Part shown: in pieces, positions 53,646 to 63,911 of the stretch | Position numbering within the stretch: the first letter of the stretch is position 1 | Layout of the letters: each line of letters begins with the position of its first letter | Source: Pomphorhynchus laevis | Taxonomy: Eukaryota; Acanthocephala; Palaeacanthocephala; Echinorhynchida; Pomphorhynchidae | Assembly (NCBI GenBank): GCA_012934845.2 | Contig: WNNJ02002166.1 | Location: forward strand, 62,001 to 126,000 | Length of the DNA stretch: 64,000 bases | Reading direction: 5' to 3' | The notes under the pieces: model-generated | What the model was told of the DNA's origin: nothing | What the model saw: the letters and a program-made list of their open reading frames with translations, nothing else | Database searches by the model: none | Translations under genes and position numbers: made by a program

Positions 53646-53813
53646 TTTATAAATTAAAAATTATTAAATATAAGAATTAATAAATATTTCAAAAATATAT
53701 TCATATTTAAAAATATTTTATTAAAAATATAATATATTAAAAATTAAATATTTAAATGACATCAGGGATAGTGAGCTGAAATAAAACAGAAAACAAACAC
53801 AGCTTAATGATGT

Positions 53814-53842
53814 GCCGTTTCGTCATTGTTTAGACTTATCAT
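53814..53842 (-). ncRNA. Hammerhead-like core (left arm)
   Basis: Minus strand: TGATAAG, short stem GTC/GAC around TAAACAAT, then GAAACGGCAC. The GAAAC box and helix II are good; the first box is altered (TGATAA for TGATGA). Confidence 0.5.
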
Positions 53843-53962
53843 GGATGCAGAGAGGCCTCTATCTCCATCCAGTCAGCCTCTCTGGATGCAGAGAGGCTGA
53901 CTGGATGCATATAGAACCGGTATACCGATCCTATCTGCATTTAGCAGTAGAGGTATCCGGTA

Positions 53963-53990
53963 CTGATGAGTCTAAACAATGAAGAAACGG
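53963..53990 (+). ncRNA. Hammerhead-like core (right arm)
   Basis: CTGATGA intact, then GTCTAAACAATGAAGAAACGG: same unit as the left arm, with helix II weakened by one change before GAAAC. The pair of arms together preserves every conserved box at least once. Confidence 0.55.
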
Positions 53991-54056
53991 CACATCATTA
54001 AGCTGTGTTTGTTTTCTGTTTTATTTTAGCTCACCATCCATGACGTCATATTATGC

Positions 54057-54172
54057 TGAAAATGATAGTTTTGCTGATCGTTTTGTCAAACATTTCTTGC
54101 AATAATGATAGTTTTGAAAATGATAGTTTTGCTGATCGTTTTGTCAAACATTTCTTGCAATAATTTGATAGC
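54057..54172. repeat. 58-bp tandem duplication
   Basis: The segment starting TGAAAATGATAGTTTTGCTG occurs at 54057 and again at 54115 without visible change. Recent local duplication. Confidence 0.85.
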
Positions 54173-54199
54173 TTCATCGTACGATTGCGTATCTTTTAT

Positions 54200-54590
54200 C
54201 TTTATAATAAATAATATACTTTGTATTAGAATAAGATACTAGATAGTTTTATCAGAGGAAATACATCATTAGCATGTATTTGGCCCCGCAGCTATGTTGG
54301 GTAGAGGAGTTAGGGGCCGAAACTTGATAGCATATCAGTCCCTCTTGATGACCTCTAATTCTTATTCTGAAACAACGTCTGTTATTTATCAGTCAATTCA
54401 CAAAAATGACTTTTATTTTAAATTTCAATTTTTTATTTTAACTCGATTTAAATTATAGAAAATCTCAAAACAATTATTAATTTTATTATTTAATTATTAA
54501 ATTTTGATTTAGCATTAGCATGTTTTGTTTATTTTATAATTATATTAAATATGTAGACTCCGTTAGCTGATTTAATTTATTCTAGTAAGT
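54200..54590 (+). repeat. Naiad pseudo-LTR, opposite orientation
   Basis: Reverse complement of the 49600-49985 and 32030-32385 repeats, full length: AGAATAAGATACTAGATAGT, GCATGTATTTGGCCCCGCAG, GGGTAGAGGAGTTAGGGGCC, CAGTCAATTCACAAAAATGA, to GTAGACTCCGTTAGCTGATT. Faces Naiad D and E as an inverted end repeat. Confidence 0.8.
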
Positions 54591-55080
54591 TATAGCTGAT
54601 TTAATTATTAAATATTTAAATTTTTAATTTTTTTACTTATTTTAATAAAAATCGCTTGCATATGTACTCTTGAGCATGCAGTCGAATATTCACACGTGCC
54701 TGTCAGAATGAAAATCACACATACAATGAGTATAATACTAATTTAAATAATTCATATAGAAAATTGTTTATTTTTATGAGAATAATTCTTTACATTCGTT
54801 GATACACAATGTTTCAGTTTCTTAAATTTTTGAAATACTAATTTATGTCTATTTCATTTTGTAAAAGCAGAATCTACGTTAATTCGCATTAAAAATAGAA
54901 ATTTAAATTTCGCATTAAAATTTGGAATATCAAATTTATGAAAATAAATTTACGTTTTTTTCATAATGTTATTAAATAAGACCGTTTTTTGTTTAAAAAT
55001 CAATTCGACCTATACCACAAATATGTAGTATCCAGGGTTTCTATATTGGACTTATTCCGAAATTAATGCCATACAATAAA
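54591..55080. other. Unassigned AT-rich DNA
   Basis: No gene or known repeat recognised. Confidence 0.4.
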
Positions 55081-55175
55081 AACTCAGATATTTTACTCAA
55101 ATGGTACCATGTCGCAAGAAATTTTGTAATCATATAAGCCCGACGCGAAAGAGAGACGAAAAACACTGCTAGATG

Positions 55176-55203
55176 CCGTTTCGTCATCACAATGACTAAT
55201 CAG
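55176..55203 (-). ncRNA. Hammerhead ribozyme-like motif, unit 1
   Basis: Minus strand: CTGATTA, helix II GTCAT/ATGAC with loop TGTG, then GAAACGGCATC. Helix II is fully paired and GAAAC is canonical; one base of the first box differs (CUGAUUA for CUGAUGA). Flanking CTGG and CAGCAG can pair as helix I. Confidence 0.65.
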
Positions 55204-55493
55204 TACCAGATTCCACCCACTGCTGGATGCATAGAAGAACTAGAAGACAGCAATCAACGAATCATGTGAACGATGTACTAGAAAAACTCTTGTTACATCA
55301 CAATAGAGTGCTGAACTAGCACAAGAACTTCACCAAATAGGATCATTAGCAAAAGCACTGACAAATGCAGCGCAAACTATCTTTATATCGGCTTACTTCT
55401 AATATGAATTTATCCCAAATGATACCATTTCGCGTGAATTTTTGTAATCATATAAGCCCGACACGAAAGACAGATGAAGAACACTGCTAGATG

Positions 55494-55520
55494 CCGTTTG
55501 TCATCACAATGACTCATCAG
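55494..55520 (-). ncRNA. Hammerhead ribozyme-like motif, unit 2
   Basis: Minus strand: CTGATGA intact, helix II GTCAT/ATGAC with loop TGTG, then AAACGGCATC, lacking one G of the GAAA box. It is complementary in its damage to unit 1; the two together define the family consensus of the motif. Confidence 0.65.
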
Positions 55521-56012
55521 TTCCAGATTCTTCTCACTGCTGGATGCAAAAGAGGACTAGTCCTCTTCTGCATCCAGCAGTACGTGACACCTTTCTAACC
55601 GCGTTAAACTGTGATCTAATCACCGCGAGCTTGTACCCTCGATCTCTGAATTGATTTTGCTATTTTTCAAGTTGTTCTTTAAATGAGCTTTGCTGTGAAC
55701 ATATACATCTCATTCCGATGGCCTCATTATATATCACATTATGTTTGATCAATCTTGGATGGCAACTATTCGCACGGATGTGTATAGGCTTCGACTCAAC
55801 CTTACGATACGCCGTTGTCTCGTATGTGCTTCCCGAATGTATTAGTCGGACATCCAAGTAATCGATCTGTGTTGAGCTAGTTTGATATGTGAGTTTGAGA
55901 ATCTCTGATTTAGATATTCGTTGAAATTCATCTAAACTTGCTTGGTCGTTTGTCCATACCATAAAGATATCGTTGATATATCGACAATAAAAAACTGGTT
56001 ATATGAGCTGTT

Positions 56013-56302
56013 TTAAAAAAACAGCTCATATGCGCGCTTATAGAATTGTTGTAATACTATTAGAAGTCTTCGACTACAGTCATTTTTTAATTTGTCTCTA
56101 CTTTAATTGGACGAAGTTAGCGAACCCGCGATCGACAAGCTGCAAATTGAAGGCTAAATGCTCCTTAATTTTCCGAGTAGCTGGAATTATTCTTCGGTTT
56201 ACACATATATCTAAGAATTAACGATGAGCGAATGATATTATTGCAATTGTAATAGTATCCAATAGTATTACAACAATTCTATAAGCGCGCATATGAGCTT
56301 AA
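56013..56302. repeat. Inverted repeat at the P1/P2 junction
   Basis: AGCTCATATGCGCGCTTATA followed by GAATTGTTGTAATACTATT at 56025-56062 is complemented at 56255-56302. This marks the joint of the two oppositely oriented PLE copies. Confidence 0.8.
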
Positions 56303-56764
56303 CCGTGACTCTTTTGATGATCATGTCTACAATGATTGTTGTTTAAACAAGATCAAAAAGCTAACGAAGATGAAAGTATTCATTTCAATTCGTGTTTTCA
56401 AGAGCACACAAACAAGAATAAACCGACGCGCGCCACGCATCCGGCATAAGAACTACAGAGAACAGCCGTCAAATGACGAAAGGGCTATGATTGATACAAG
56501 CAATTGCATAGATCAATCTGATGATGTCGTTCTGTTCGCAGACGAATTGCATATGTATGAGACTGCCATTTGTTTAGACGCATCCGTCCATGGACAGATA
56601 TAATATTAAATTAGCACTTACACATGTAGCGAAAAAGCTCTACTCAAATGCAATCGATGCAACGGAGCGTAATCAACCTACCAAGCAGTTCGAACACGCA
56701 ATGTGGAAGGACTATATAAAGTCAAATGACGGCCACCAATATCGTCCAAATCTACCGAAACGAT

Positions 56765-57150
56765 TAGCCGATGCGTTACAATCTTTGAAGAAAAGAGATG
56801 ATGTTATAGTTGTTAAAGCAGACAAAGGCCCCACAGGCGATCGTGTGGAAGAAATGCGAATACTGTACAGAAGGACATTGTCACCTAGGCGATCAACTAA
56901 TGTATACACGCTGCTCTGCTGGTGACCTAAACATGTGCAATATTGTCAACAGTCATCTAGCCGATGCGTTACAATCTTTGAAGAAAATAGATGATGTTAT
57001 AGTTGTTAAAGCAGACAAGGGCCCCACAGGCGATCGTGTGGAAGAAATGCGAATACTGTACAGAAGGACATTGTCACCTAGGCGATCAACTAATGTATAC
57101 ACGCTGCTCTGCTGGTGACCTAAACATGTGCAATATTGTCAACAGTCATC
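56765..57150. repeat. 193-bp tandem duplication inside PLE P2
   Basis: TAGCCGATGCGTTACAATCT and everything following to CAACAGTCATCTAG occurs twice in tandem (starts 56765 and 56958) with only two differences seen. The period is not a multiple of three, so the reading frame differs across the copies. A young duplication in an older element. Confidence 0.9.
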
Positions 57151-58799
57151 TAGATGAGTTTGTCAGTAAGAAAGCAATTCAAGTTAACGAAGCTAATGCT
57201 CTTAGATCACTTAGCGAGCGCTGTGGACGCTTCTACCTACTACCAAAGGTCCACAAGGTCCACAAGAAACAACGCCCATTTGTGGGACGTCCAATTGTGG
57301 ATTGTCTCGGAGCACCCACTGAGCTTTTATCTAGGTATGTTCATGACGAACTTAAGGCTTCGCTACTATCAGTACCATTCTATATGTGCAGTACAATTGA
57401 TTTTCTGAGGAAGGTACAATCTTCGAAACATAATTGGCCTCCAAATGCTATTTTAGTCATTGCCTACGTTGAATCACTATACACACGTATCCCTACAAAT
57501 AGAGGACTAGATGCAGTTAATCAAGATATGTTTAGAGCTAATTATGTCCCGATAAAAAGAGACTTTATAATATGCTCTTTTGAATTGATATTATCAAAAA
57601 ACTGCATTACGTTTAAAGCGAATTGTTATCATCAAATAGCTGGAACAGCAATTGTACGCCGATGGCACCTACGTACGCGAATCTATTTATAGCAGAAGTT
57701 GAGATAGTGGCTTTTAGATTCGCATGTCAAACCAGTTTTTTATTGTCAATATATCGAAGATATATTAATGGTATGGCCAAACGACCAAGCAAGTTTAGAC
57801 GAATTTCAACCAATATCTAATTCAGGGATTCTCAAACTCACATTTCAAACTAGCTCAACACATATCGACTACTTGGATGTCCGACTAATGCATTCGAGAA
57901 GCACGTACGAGACAACGGCGTATCGTTAGGTTGAGTCAAAGCCTATACACATGCGTGCGAATAGTTGCCATCCAAGATCGATCAAACATAATGTGATATA
58001 TAATGAGGCCCTCATAATGAGACGTATATGTTCACAGCAAAGCTCGTTTGAAGAACAACTTGAAAAATAGCAAAATCAATTCAGAGAGCGAGGGTACAAG
58101 CTCGCAGTGATTAGATCATAGTTTAACGCGGTTAGAAAGATGCCACGTCACTCATCATGAATGCCAACACTAAATGTGAGCAAAAATTAAACTTCAATTA
58201 TGACAGTTACTCCGTTCCATCCTATACTGAACACGACACAGACTAAGATTCGTCATTTAGCAAACACTCCAAGTAAATCTATAAAGGTTAAAGTGCGATT
58301 CAAACTGGGCATGAAAGTTAGTCAGTATCTATCAGGTAATTCATGTCGATTAAATGGGTGCCAACCGTACAATGATAGACGATGCAAAATTTGTGCCGTT
58401 ATTGGAACTAGCACGATTGTGAAGAGCACAGTAACTAACGGATTTGTACCGATCAAAGGTGTGAGTAGTTGCAAAATTTTAGGTGTAACTAATGTAGGAA
58501 CATGATCTTTATGTGGTAAGCAATACGTCAGTCAAAGCAAATTAGGTTTAACAAGGAGTCTTAATGTTAGATGGTCTCATTATCGAGCGAATAAGATAAA
58601 TGATGGTGCAATAAAACATGCAATGGAGCATCATATTATGGACTGCATGAAATATTGCGTAGTTGACTGCAATGCTATTGATGTGAATCAACCCCTTACA
58701 TTAGAAGCGACATTAATAGGTCAGCTACATATAGAGGCAGACTCGGGCTGCAAACTCTGATCATCTTTCGGGGATCCAGAAATTACATAGACGATAAGT

Positions 58800-59215
58800 C
58801 TTAATCATAAAATCAATTTCATTTGAAAACTTTGCGCATATTTCAGGTTATTGACAATATTTTTATGATGTTTGTGTTTGTTATAGATGGAAAAAAGCCT
58901 CTTGGCCGAAACGTCAAAAAATTCTGTCTTGACACATTTTAGCCTTTTAATTTTCAATGAATTATATATGTGTGTAATTTTGAGACCGTTTCCTGGGATT
59001 AAGCATTGCTGATACAGCCAATTATTATAAAGAGTAATAAAGGCCACGAGAAGAACAAATAAACTTTATTTTGACGTTTCGGCTATAAATCCTTTATAAA
59101 ACTAGCTAAAACAATTTTCTTAATAATACCAAATTACTTACAATTGATAAATTGATAAAGGCTTTATAGCCGAAACGTCAAAATAAAGTTTATTTGTTCT
59201 TTTCCTGGTCTTTAT
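58800..59215. repeat. Cluster of PLE terminal hairpins
   Basis: 58888-58915 carries GCC..GGCCGAAACGTC; 59043-59103 and 59150-59215 are inverted copies (AAAGACCAGGAAAAGAAC-type ends, CTTTATTTTGACGTTTCGGC). The right arm includes the hammerhead-like core at 59152-59179. Confidence 0.8.
59152..59179 (+). ncRNA. Hammerhead-like core with GAAACGUC
   Basis: TTGATAA, stem AGGC..GCC around TTTATA, then GAAACGTC, where ACGU gives a two-base-pair helix III followed by the GUC cleavage triplet. The first box has two changes from CUGAUGA. The mirrored arm at 59070-59103 has the same right half. Confidence 0.5.
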
Positions 59216-59225
59216 TACCCTTTAT

Positions 59226-59228
<3 letters not shown>

Positions 59229-59300
<72 letters not shown>
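59229..59300. repeat. (AT)n microsatellite
   Basis: About 72 bp of uninterrupted AT. It lies between two PLE terminal hairpins. The Tyr-Ile repeat frame it creates is an artefact. Confidence 0.98.
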
Positions 59301-59304
<4 letters not shown>

Positions 59305-59479
59305 GATCAACAGGCATATTGCACAAAAAAACTTTTGAGACGTTTCGGCCTTGTAGCCTTTACAACACAAATTACGACTAAATAATAGTCATCAACGATT
59401 AACAATTAAATCAGAAATATTCTCAAGTTATGCCAGGTTCGATGAACAGATGCTCTGGGTTGCAGCCATACTCAGCTTC

Positions 59480-59835
59480 AGTGTGTAGTCTTCCAACAAT
59501 GATGATTTCTAGTTACCGTCTTCGCTTATCATCTATAATGCCATGATAAACTATACAGTAGCTAAATCAGTTTCCATCTGTGTGTTCCAATGCGTGGTTT
59601 AGAGCTTCATCCGAAGGATTGCTTGTGTTAAACTGTGAGCGTCAAAGATTTAGTACACATGCCAGTCCCATACTTATGTGGTCGACCCATTACTTCTTAC
59701 AGATCTTGCAAGTACCAACGTATATAATATTATTCGTCTTGAAATTTGACCCAGACCTAAAGCTGATATAGATCACGGTAACAATAATTGTTACTGCTCT
59801 GCTGCTGTTAATACTTCGCATGGTTTGCAGCGTTT
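59480..59835 (-). mobile_element. PLE endonuclease relic, third canonical lineage
   Basis: Minus strand: SNFKTNNIIYVGTCKICKK, then WVDHISMGLACVLNL, SQFNTSNPSDEALNHALEHT: GIY strand (NIIYVGTC..C), following region and the conserved (A)LEH of a Penelope-type GIY-YIG domain. Interrupted at least twice and without RT. Pseudo-LTR-like cores flank it (59335-59370 and 59885-59930, the latter AGCCGAAAAGTATTGAAATA). Confidence 0.65.
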
Positions 59836-59939
59836 ATATATAAACGTTTATATATACAAATAGTATATCATACATTTTTTGTGAGCAAGGCAGTTAGCCG
59901 AAAAGTATTGAAATAAAATTTCACTGCTAATTCCAGTTT

Positions 59940-60405
59940 AAACCTTGCCTACGTATACGTTTGTATATTCGTAAATATTTAAGGAATATTCAAACAAACA
60001 AATTATTAATACATTTTTAAGTTTGTCCTAGCTATACGAAACCATGTAAGTCCTTTAAATGTTAAAGCTTTACATTTATTATTTAAGTCTATATTTTGTA
60101 TTTTATACCTTAATTTTTATACCTTGATTATACCACATACAATTTTGTCGCCAATCTTGTCAGGTAAATGTCAATTAGAAGGATGAAATTTTAACCTTGA
60201 TCGGTATAACCTGCTAGACCTAGAAATATACAATTTACTAATTGTTGTTCCTAGTATTGGAGAAGTAAAATAAAATGCTGTATTTTCAAACCTATAAACT
60301 CGACATGTAAGAAACACAGTAATTCAAAAATTTATTCAAACTTTCCTACTTTTAATTGTACCATCATGTTCGATTATATAAAACGTATAATTTCCACATA
60401 TACAT
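59940..60405. other. Unassigned DNA downstream of the porin gene
   Basis: No gene or repeat recognised. Confidence 0.4.
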
Positions 60406-60409
60406 TTTA

Positions 60410-60665
60410 ATAAATCAGATCAGCTAATGATTTTCGTATTTTATATTGTTTATAAATTAAAAATAATGCAAAATAAAATTTAAATAATTAAATAATAAAT
60501 AATTAAAAATAATTATAAATAATACATAATTTTTATATAAGATTTTTTATAATTTATAACAAGTCAAAATAAAAAATTGAAATTTAAAATAAAAGTCAAT
60601 TTTTAATAATTGTATCATAAAAAACAGGCGACGTATCAGAATAAGGATTAGAGGTCAACACTCTG
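60410..60665 (-). repeat. Naiad pseudo-LTR relic, truncated
   Basis: AAATCAGATCAGCTAATGAT, AT-rich middle, TTTATAACAAGTCAAAATAA, ATCAGAATAAGGATTAGAGG, then it breaks off before the GC-rich hairpin. Same orientation as 49600-49985. Confidence 0.7.
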
Positions 60666-61134
60666 AAACACTGAGACAATTATTTCGTTCTTATGTCACT
60701 GAATTAATTTTTACTTATAATTGCCTACACAACCACTTCTAATTGCTGTTTTGAAAATAGTTTCAACTCATGATACGCAAATAACTTCTTATCTACTTTT
60801 TGTCTAAATTAAACAAGTGCAAACGTCTTGTTTAGTTACTAAAATGACAAGAAATGAATTAAAATCATGGATTGTCTAGTTTATGTCTCCTCATGCTAGC
60901 ATTATTAAATTATTTGCTAATGTACAATTTCTAGTTTAAGAATACAAGTTTACATATCAATTATTTCTAAACAAAAGTCGAAATCGTATCGTAAGACTGC
61001 AAAGAATTTAGTATAATATAATAAAGCAAAAATATCTTTTAAGTAGTATGTTTGGCATTATAAATGAAACGAATAAATGATCGAACAATATAAAGTAACA
61101 GGTACATTTTGAATATGTAAAACAATCAATTATT

Positions 61135-61229
61135 TCAAATTGTGGCAAACTCCAAACTTGCACCAAATTTATGTTTTCCAGAGCTCATATTCGCTCCATC
61201 GATTGTAGTACTTAATCCCAGGTACACAC
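61135..61229 (-). CDS. VDAC: VDAC last exon
   Basis: 95 nt; acceptor TATTGTTTTAG, stop TGA at 61135-61137. It encodes VYLGLSTTIDGANMSSGKHK then FGASLEFATI. No clear AATAAA is visible just downstream. Confidence 0.9.
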
Positions 61230-63330
61230 CTAAAACAATAATGTTCATAAGTAAGTTTTATTCCCGATTTTACCGTAGAATACGAAATCATAGAATCAAC
61301 ACACTCATTGCGAAATTTCTATGTCAAACTCAATCAAATTGAAATAAATGTTAATTATTTATTTAATTTCCAAAGCATTATTAGAAGTCACCGGAAAAGA
61401 TTTACAACATGTAGCCAAAATAAAGCAACTATGTGTCTCACAAAGAAGCAGACCTAATTATGAAATGCATTATATGAGAGATCAATATAATGCTAGAAAC
61501 CTATAAAAGATTACTTGCTGTTATTATGCTTTATAATACAATAAATAGGAAAATGATGCTTCACAATGCGAAAATAATTAGTACAGTTTGCGTAGAATCT
61601 GTCGAATGTTTAAAAAAGAAGTCAAAAAAGTTTATACTTCCCACCAGATCACCAGTCTTAGACCAACGATAAACTAAGCGGACAATTTGTGCAGACTATT
61701 TTGAACTTAGAAGTTTTCACGTAAATATTTGTGCGATCTGATTAAAGCGAAATGAAACGTAAATAAGCAAAGACCTTTCGAAAACATGTAATAAGACGAC
61801 GAAACAATTAAACTTGGTTTAATTTATAATTTGGAATGGTAAACTATCAACGTTAGCATGATCCATTCACTATACATTGCTGCTGACGCTGCTCTAAACG
61901 CTTTGACTGCAGTCCCGTATTAGTAGCATCATCGGTGGTCATCGATTGATGAATGATTAATTGAAAAATAATGACACGATAGATGGAATGATCAAATTCA
62001 TTCATCAAAAGCCGATGGGAAATCAGTGTTTGGAAAAGTCATAGTTGATCAATTTAACATATTGCAAAAGGCTCATCTACAGCTTCTTCACGATTTAAGT
62101 GCTGTGGTAGGTCTTCTCTTGAAATTAACGACGATCAAAAATACTGAACAATATCCTATAATGTAAAATATTAAACAATGTTATAAATCTAGGATTCAAG
62201 CAATATCTAAGCGCATTCGACATTGTTGTACTATTCGTGTGTTTTATATGCAAAATGATGATGCAATTTTGATCAAAAAATGTTAAATCTATACCTGGAT
62301 CTTGATCAACACACTACAACATAGTTGTAGTGTGGACAGTAGTTGAAAGCATGTAAAAATAAAAAGTGCAGATTATTCCTGTTTTCAATTATTATTGCGA
62401 TATATATAATGAATCTGGAAAGACATATTTTGGAACTCAGTTCTCGCTATGCTAAATGTAATATGTGCACTAGCAATTCTTATATATGAATCAAATTTCT
62501 TACTTTATATCTTTAGAGATTTATTAAATAGCTTGATTTTCAAACAATTGAGTACGCTTTGATTCGTTCAAACGTTAACGTTTTCGAATGAAACGAGATA
62601 ACTGCTATTAAAAACCGTATTAAAATACTTAATTTGACGATCGCAAAAAAAATACAAAAAATTAAAAGATTTAGATAAGCACACTGATATCGAAAAGCTT
62701 TCGAAAATTATTTTCAATATAAATATATATGTATTTCAAATTGTTTATGAGCATAGAGTTTTTGAAATATAAATTGAATTCCTCGTGATCATGGACTGTT
62801 TAGAACTTATACTTTTTAAAAAGTAGAATACTTATATATTTTATAATTATATATTCGAAAATTTGTAGAATAATTGAAACAGTTAAAAAAAGTTGTCTTA
62901 CAAATATTTCGGAGGTTGTTATCTCCTTCTTCAGTGTATAAACAGTAAGGAAAGAGATAACAACCCCCGAAATATTTGTAAAATAATATAATTGGGAATA
63001 GTCGTTCCTTTATTGCCAGTTTCAATTTCTCCTGCTAATTTATATGGAGTCTGAAATAGAAGCCGCTTTTATTTTCAACACTTCAATCAAAACCAACTAT
63101 ATATAAAGTGTATATAAACATTACCTGGTCTAAGTTCGTGTCTAACGCCAATGCTAGTGTTCAATTCGTTGTTGATTTTTGCTTTGATACAGAGTGCTCG
63201 ATCAACTTGATAACTCACACCGAAAGTAATTAGCGGACTATCAGAATAACTCATCCAACGTACACTGACTCCACCGTTTAATTTGTTGTCTATCTTATGA
63301 AATAGGCTAGTCGTTAAATCTGAATTGTCT
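61135..63330 (-). CDS. VDAC: Voltage-dependent anion channel (mitochondrial porin), C-terminal two exons
   Basis: Beta-barrel pore of the outer mitochondrial membrane that passes ATP, ADP and other metabolites. Exons 63125-63330 and 61135-61229; junction CCA G|GT, phase 1 across a 1.9-kb intron. The joined reading frame covers the last ~99 residues: LFHKIDNKLNGGVSVRW (compare SIYQKVNKKLETAVNLAW in vertebrate VDAC), FGVSYQVDRALCIKAKINN (compare [20 protein letters not shown]), VRHELRPG, STTIDGANMSSGKHKFGASL and EF before the end. This covers the last strands of the 19-strand barrel. The length of the C-terminus is normal; the sequence is rather diverged, with shortened tail ATI. Earlier exons lie beyond the right edge or were not found up to 64000. 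Confidence 0.92.
62872..63015. repeat. PLE-type hairpin with hammerhead-like core in the VDAC intron
   Basis: Inverted arms TTACAAATATTTCGGAGGTT (62900) and AACAACCCCCGAAATATTTG (about 62965) around CTCCTTCTTCAGTGTATAAA. On the minus strand 62934-62903 reads CTGAAGA, stem GGAG/CTCC, then GAAATATTTG. Confidence 0.65.
62903..62934 (-). ncRNA. Hammerhead-like core (VDAC intron)
   Basis: CTGAAGA, helix II GGAG/CTCC around ATAACAAC, GAAATATT. Same architecture as the core at 40796-40827 but an unrelated helix II sequence. Confidence 0.45.
63125..63330 (-). CDS. VDAC: VDAC penultimate exon
   Basis: 206 nt; acceptor ATTTTACTTAG (AG at 63331-63332), donor CAG|GTAATG. It begins with one base finishing an upstream codon, then DNSDLTTSLFHKIDNKLNGG. 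The most conserved VDAC positions (FG.SY..D, .KAK.NN, L.PG) are here. Confidence 0.9.
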
Positions 63331-63911
63331 CTAAGTAAAATACAAAAATGAGCATGACTTAATAAAAATGCTAGTCATGCTCTTAAAAATGAGCATGACT
63401 AGCTATTGAATAACAATAGAAAATGATGAATTAGATGTAAATAAAAAGTAAAAGATTATTCGGATTACTCCAATATATTCGGATATAACACCGTCTCACA
63501 AAAAAATCAGCGAATATCAGAAAGGATCGTGCTGTTCCTTTCGATTGCTAATTTATTTGATTTAATGATATACTTTCATTTAAATGAAATGTATTGTGTA
63601 TCTTGTGAAATTTATCAATAGACAATAGAATTTTGCTACTATTACTCTTTTATCGGTAATATATTCAGGGTCAGAAGTGTTATCGCAGGGCTTATCTATA
63701 TTCAATACATATTAAATATTGCTTCGAACGACTTGTAAATTAAAAGAGAGAACAATGCACAATAGCTTGTCACAGGGTACCGTATACTTAATTTACAAAT
63801 ACGAAACTCAATAATACCCTGATTTTTACGCTGACTACGAATGTCGGTTTGTAACAATTGTCTTTATAAGTAGATTGTATGAAAAAGCTGTGGTTCTTAC
63901 TTTTAACGATT
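63331..63911. other. Upstream VDAC intron portion
   Basis: No further VDAC exon was found. A local inverted pair of AGCATGACT / AGTCATGCT units lies at 63348-63405. Confidence 0.5.

Larger units (their letters stand above)
53770..54040. repeat. PLE pseudo-LTR foldback with paired hammerhead-like cores
   Basis: Left arm 53770-53843 and right arm about 53962-54036 are inverted copies (CAGAAAACAAACACAGCTTA, ATGATGTGCCGTTTC, CATTGTTTAGACT). The centre contains another hairpin (CCAGTCAGCCTCTCTGGATG region, 53868-53905). Each arm holds a hammerhead-like core in outward mirror orientation. Confidence 0.85.
55085..56010 (-). mobile_element. Canonical PLE copy P1: RT C-terminus with tandem pseudo-LTRs
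   Basis: Minus strand: the RT palm end (RYINDIFMVWTND, near 55990, with N where the catalytic YxDD has D), DEFQRISKSEILKLTYQTSS, DYLDVRLIHSGSTYETTAYR, SCHPRLIKHNVIYNEAIGMR (a PLE signature), then two tandem pseudo-LTR units 312 bp apart (55098-55260, 55410-55570), each with a hammerhead-like core. It lacks the start of the RT and the endonuclease, so it is a dead remnant. It is an inverted relative of 57740-58140. Confidence 0.8.
56005..58760 (+). mobile_element. Canonical PLE copy P2 (RT then GIY-YIG)
   Basis: Plus strand. N-terminal region from about 56340; DDVIVVKADKGP (56790 on), the signature RFYLLPKVHK (about 57220), GRPIVDCLGAPTELLSRYVH, CSTIDFLRKVQ, ILVIAYVESLYTRIPTNRGL (motif A region, with the usual Asp position changed), RRYING near 57755 (motif C region), PLE signature region near 57960, CxxC cluster GCQPYNDRRCKIC (about 58360) and an endonuclease remnant LCGKQYVSQSKLGLTRSLNV with AMEHHIMDC (58510-58660). 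This is the canonical RT-EN order, opposite to the Naiads. Numerous interruptions; dead. Confidence 0.85.
61230..63124. other. 1.9-kb VDAC intron
   Basis: AT-rich; contains one PLE-type hairpin (62872-63015). No other exon is required by the phase and alignment of the two flanking exons. Confidence 0.75.

Noticed and set aside
59194-59385. Frame with a Tyr-Ile repeat
   Set aside because: Translation of an (AT)n microsatellite.
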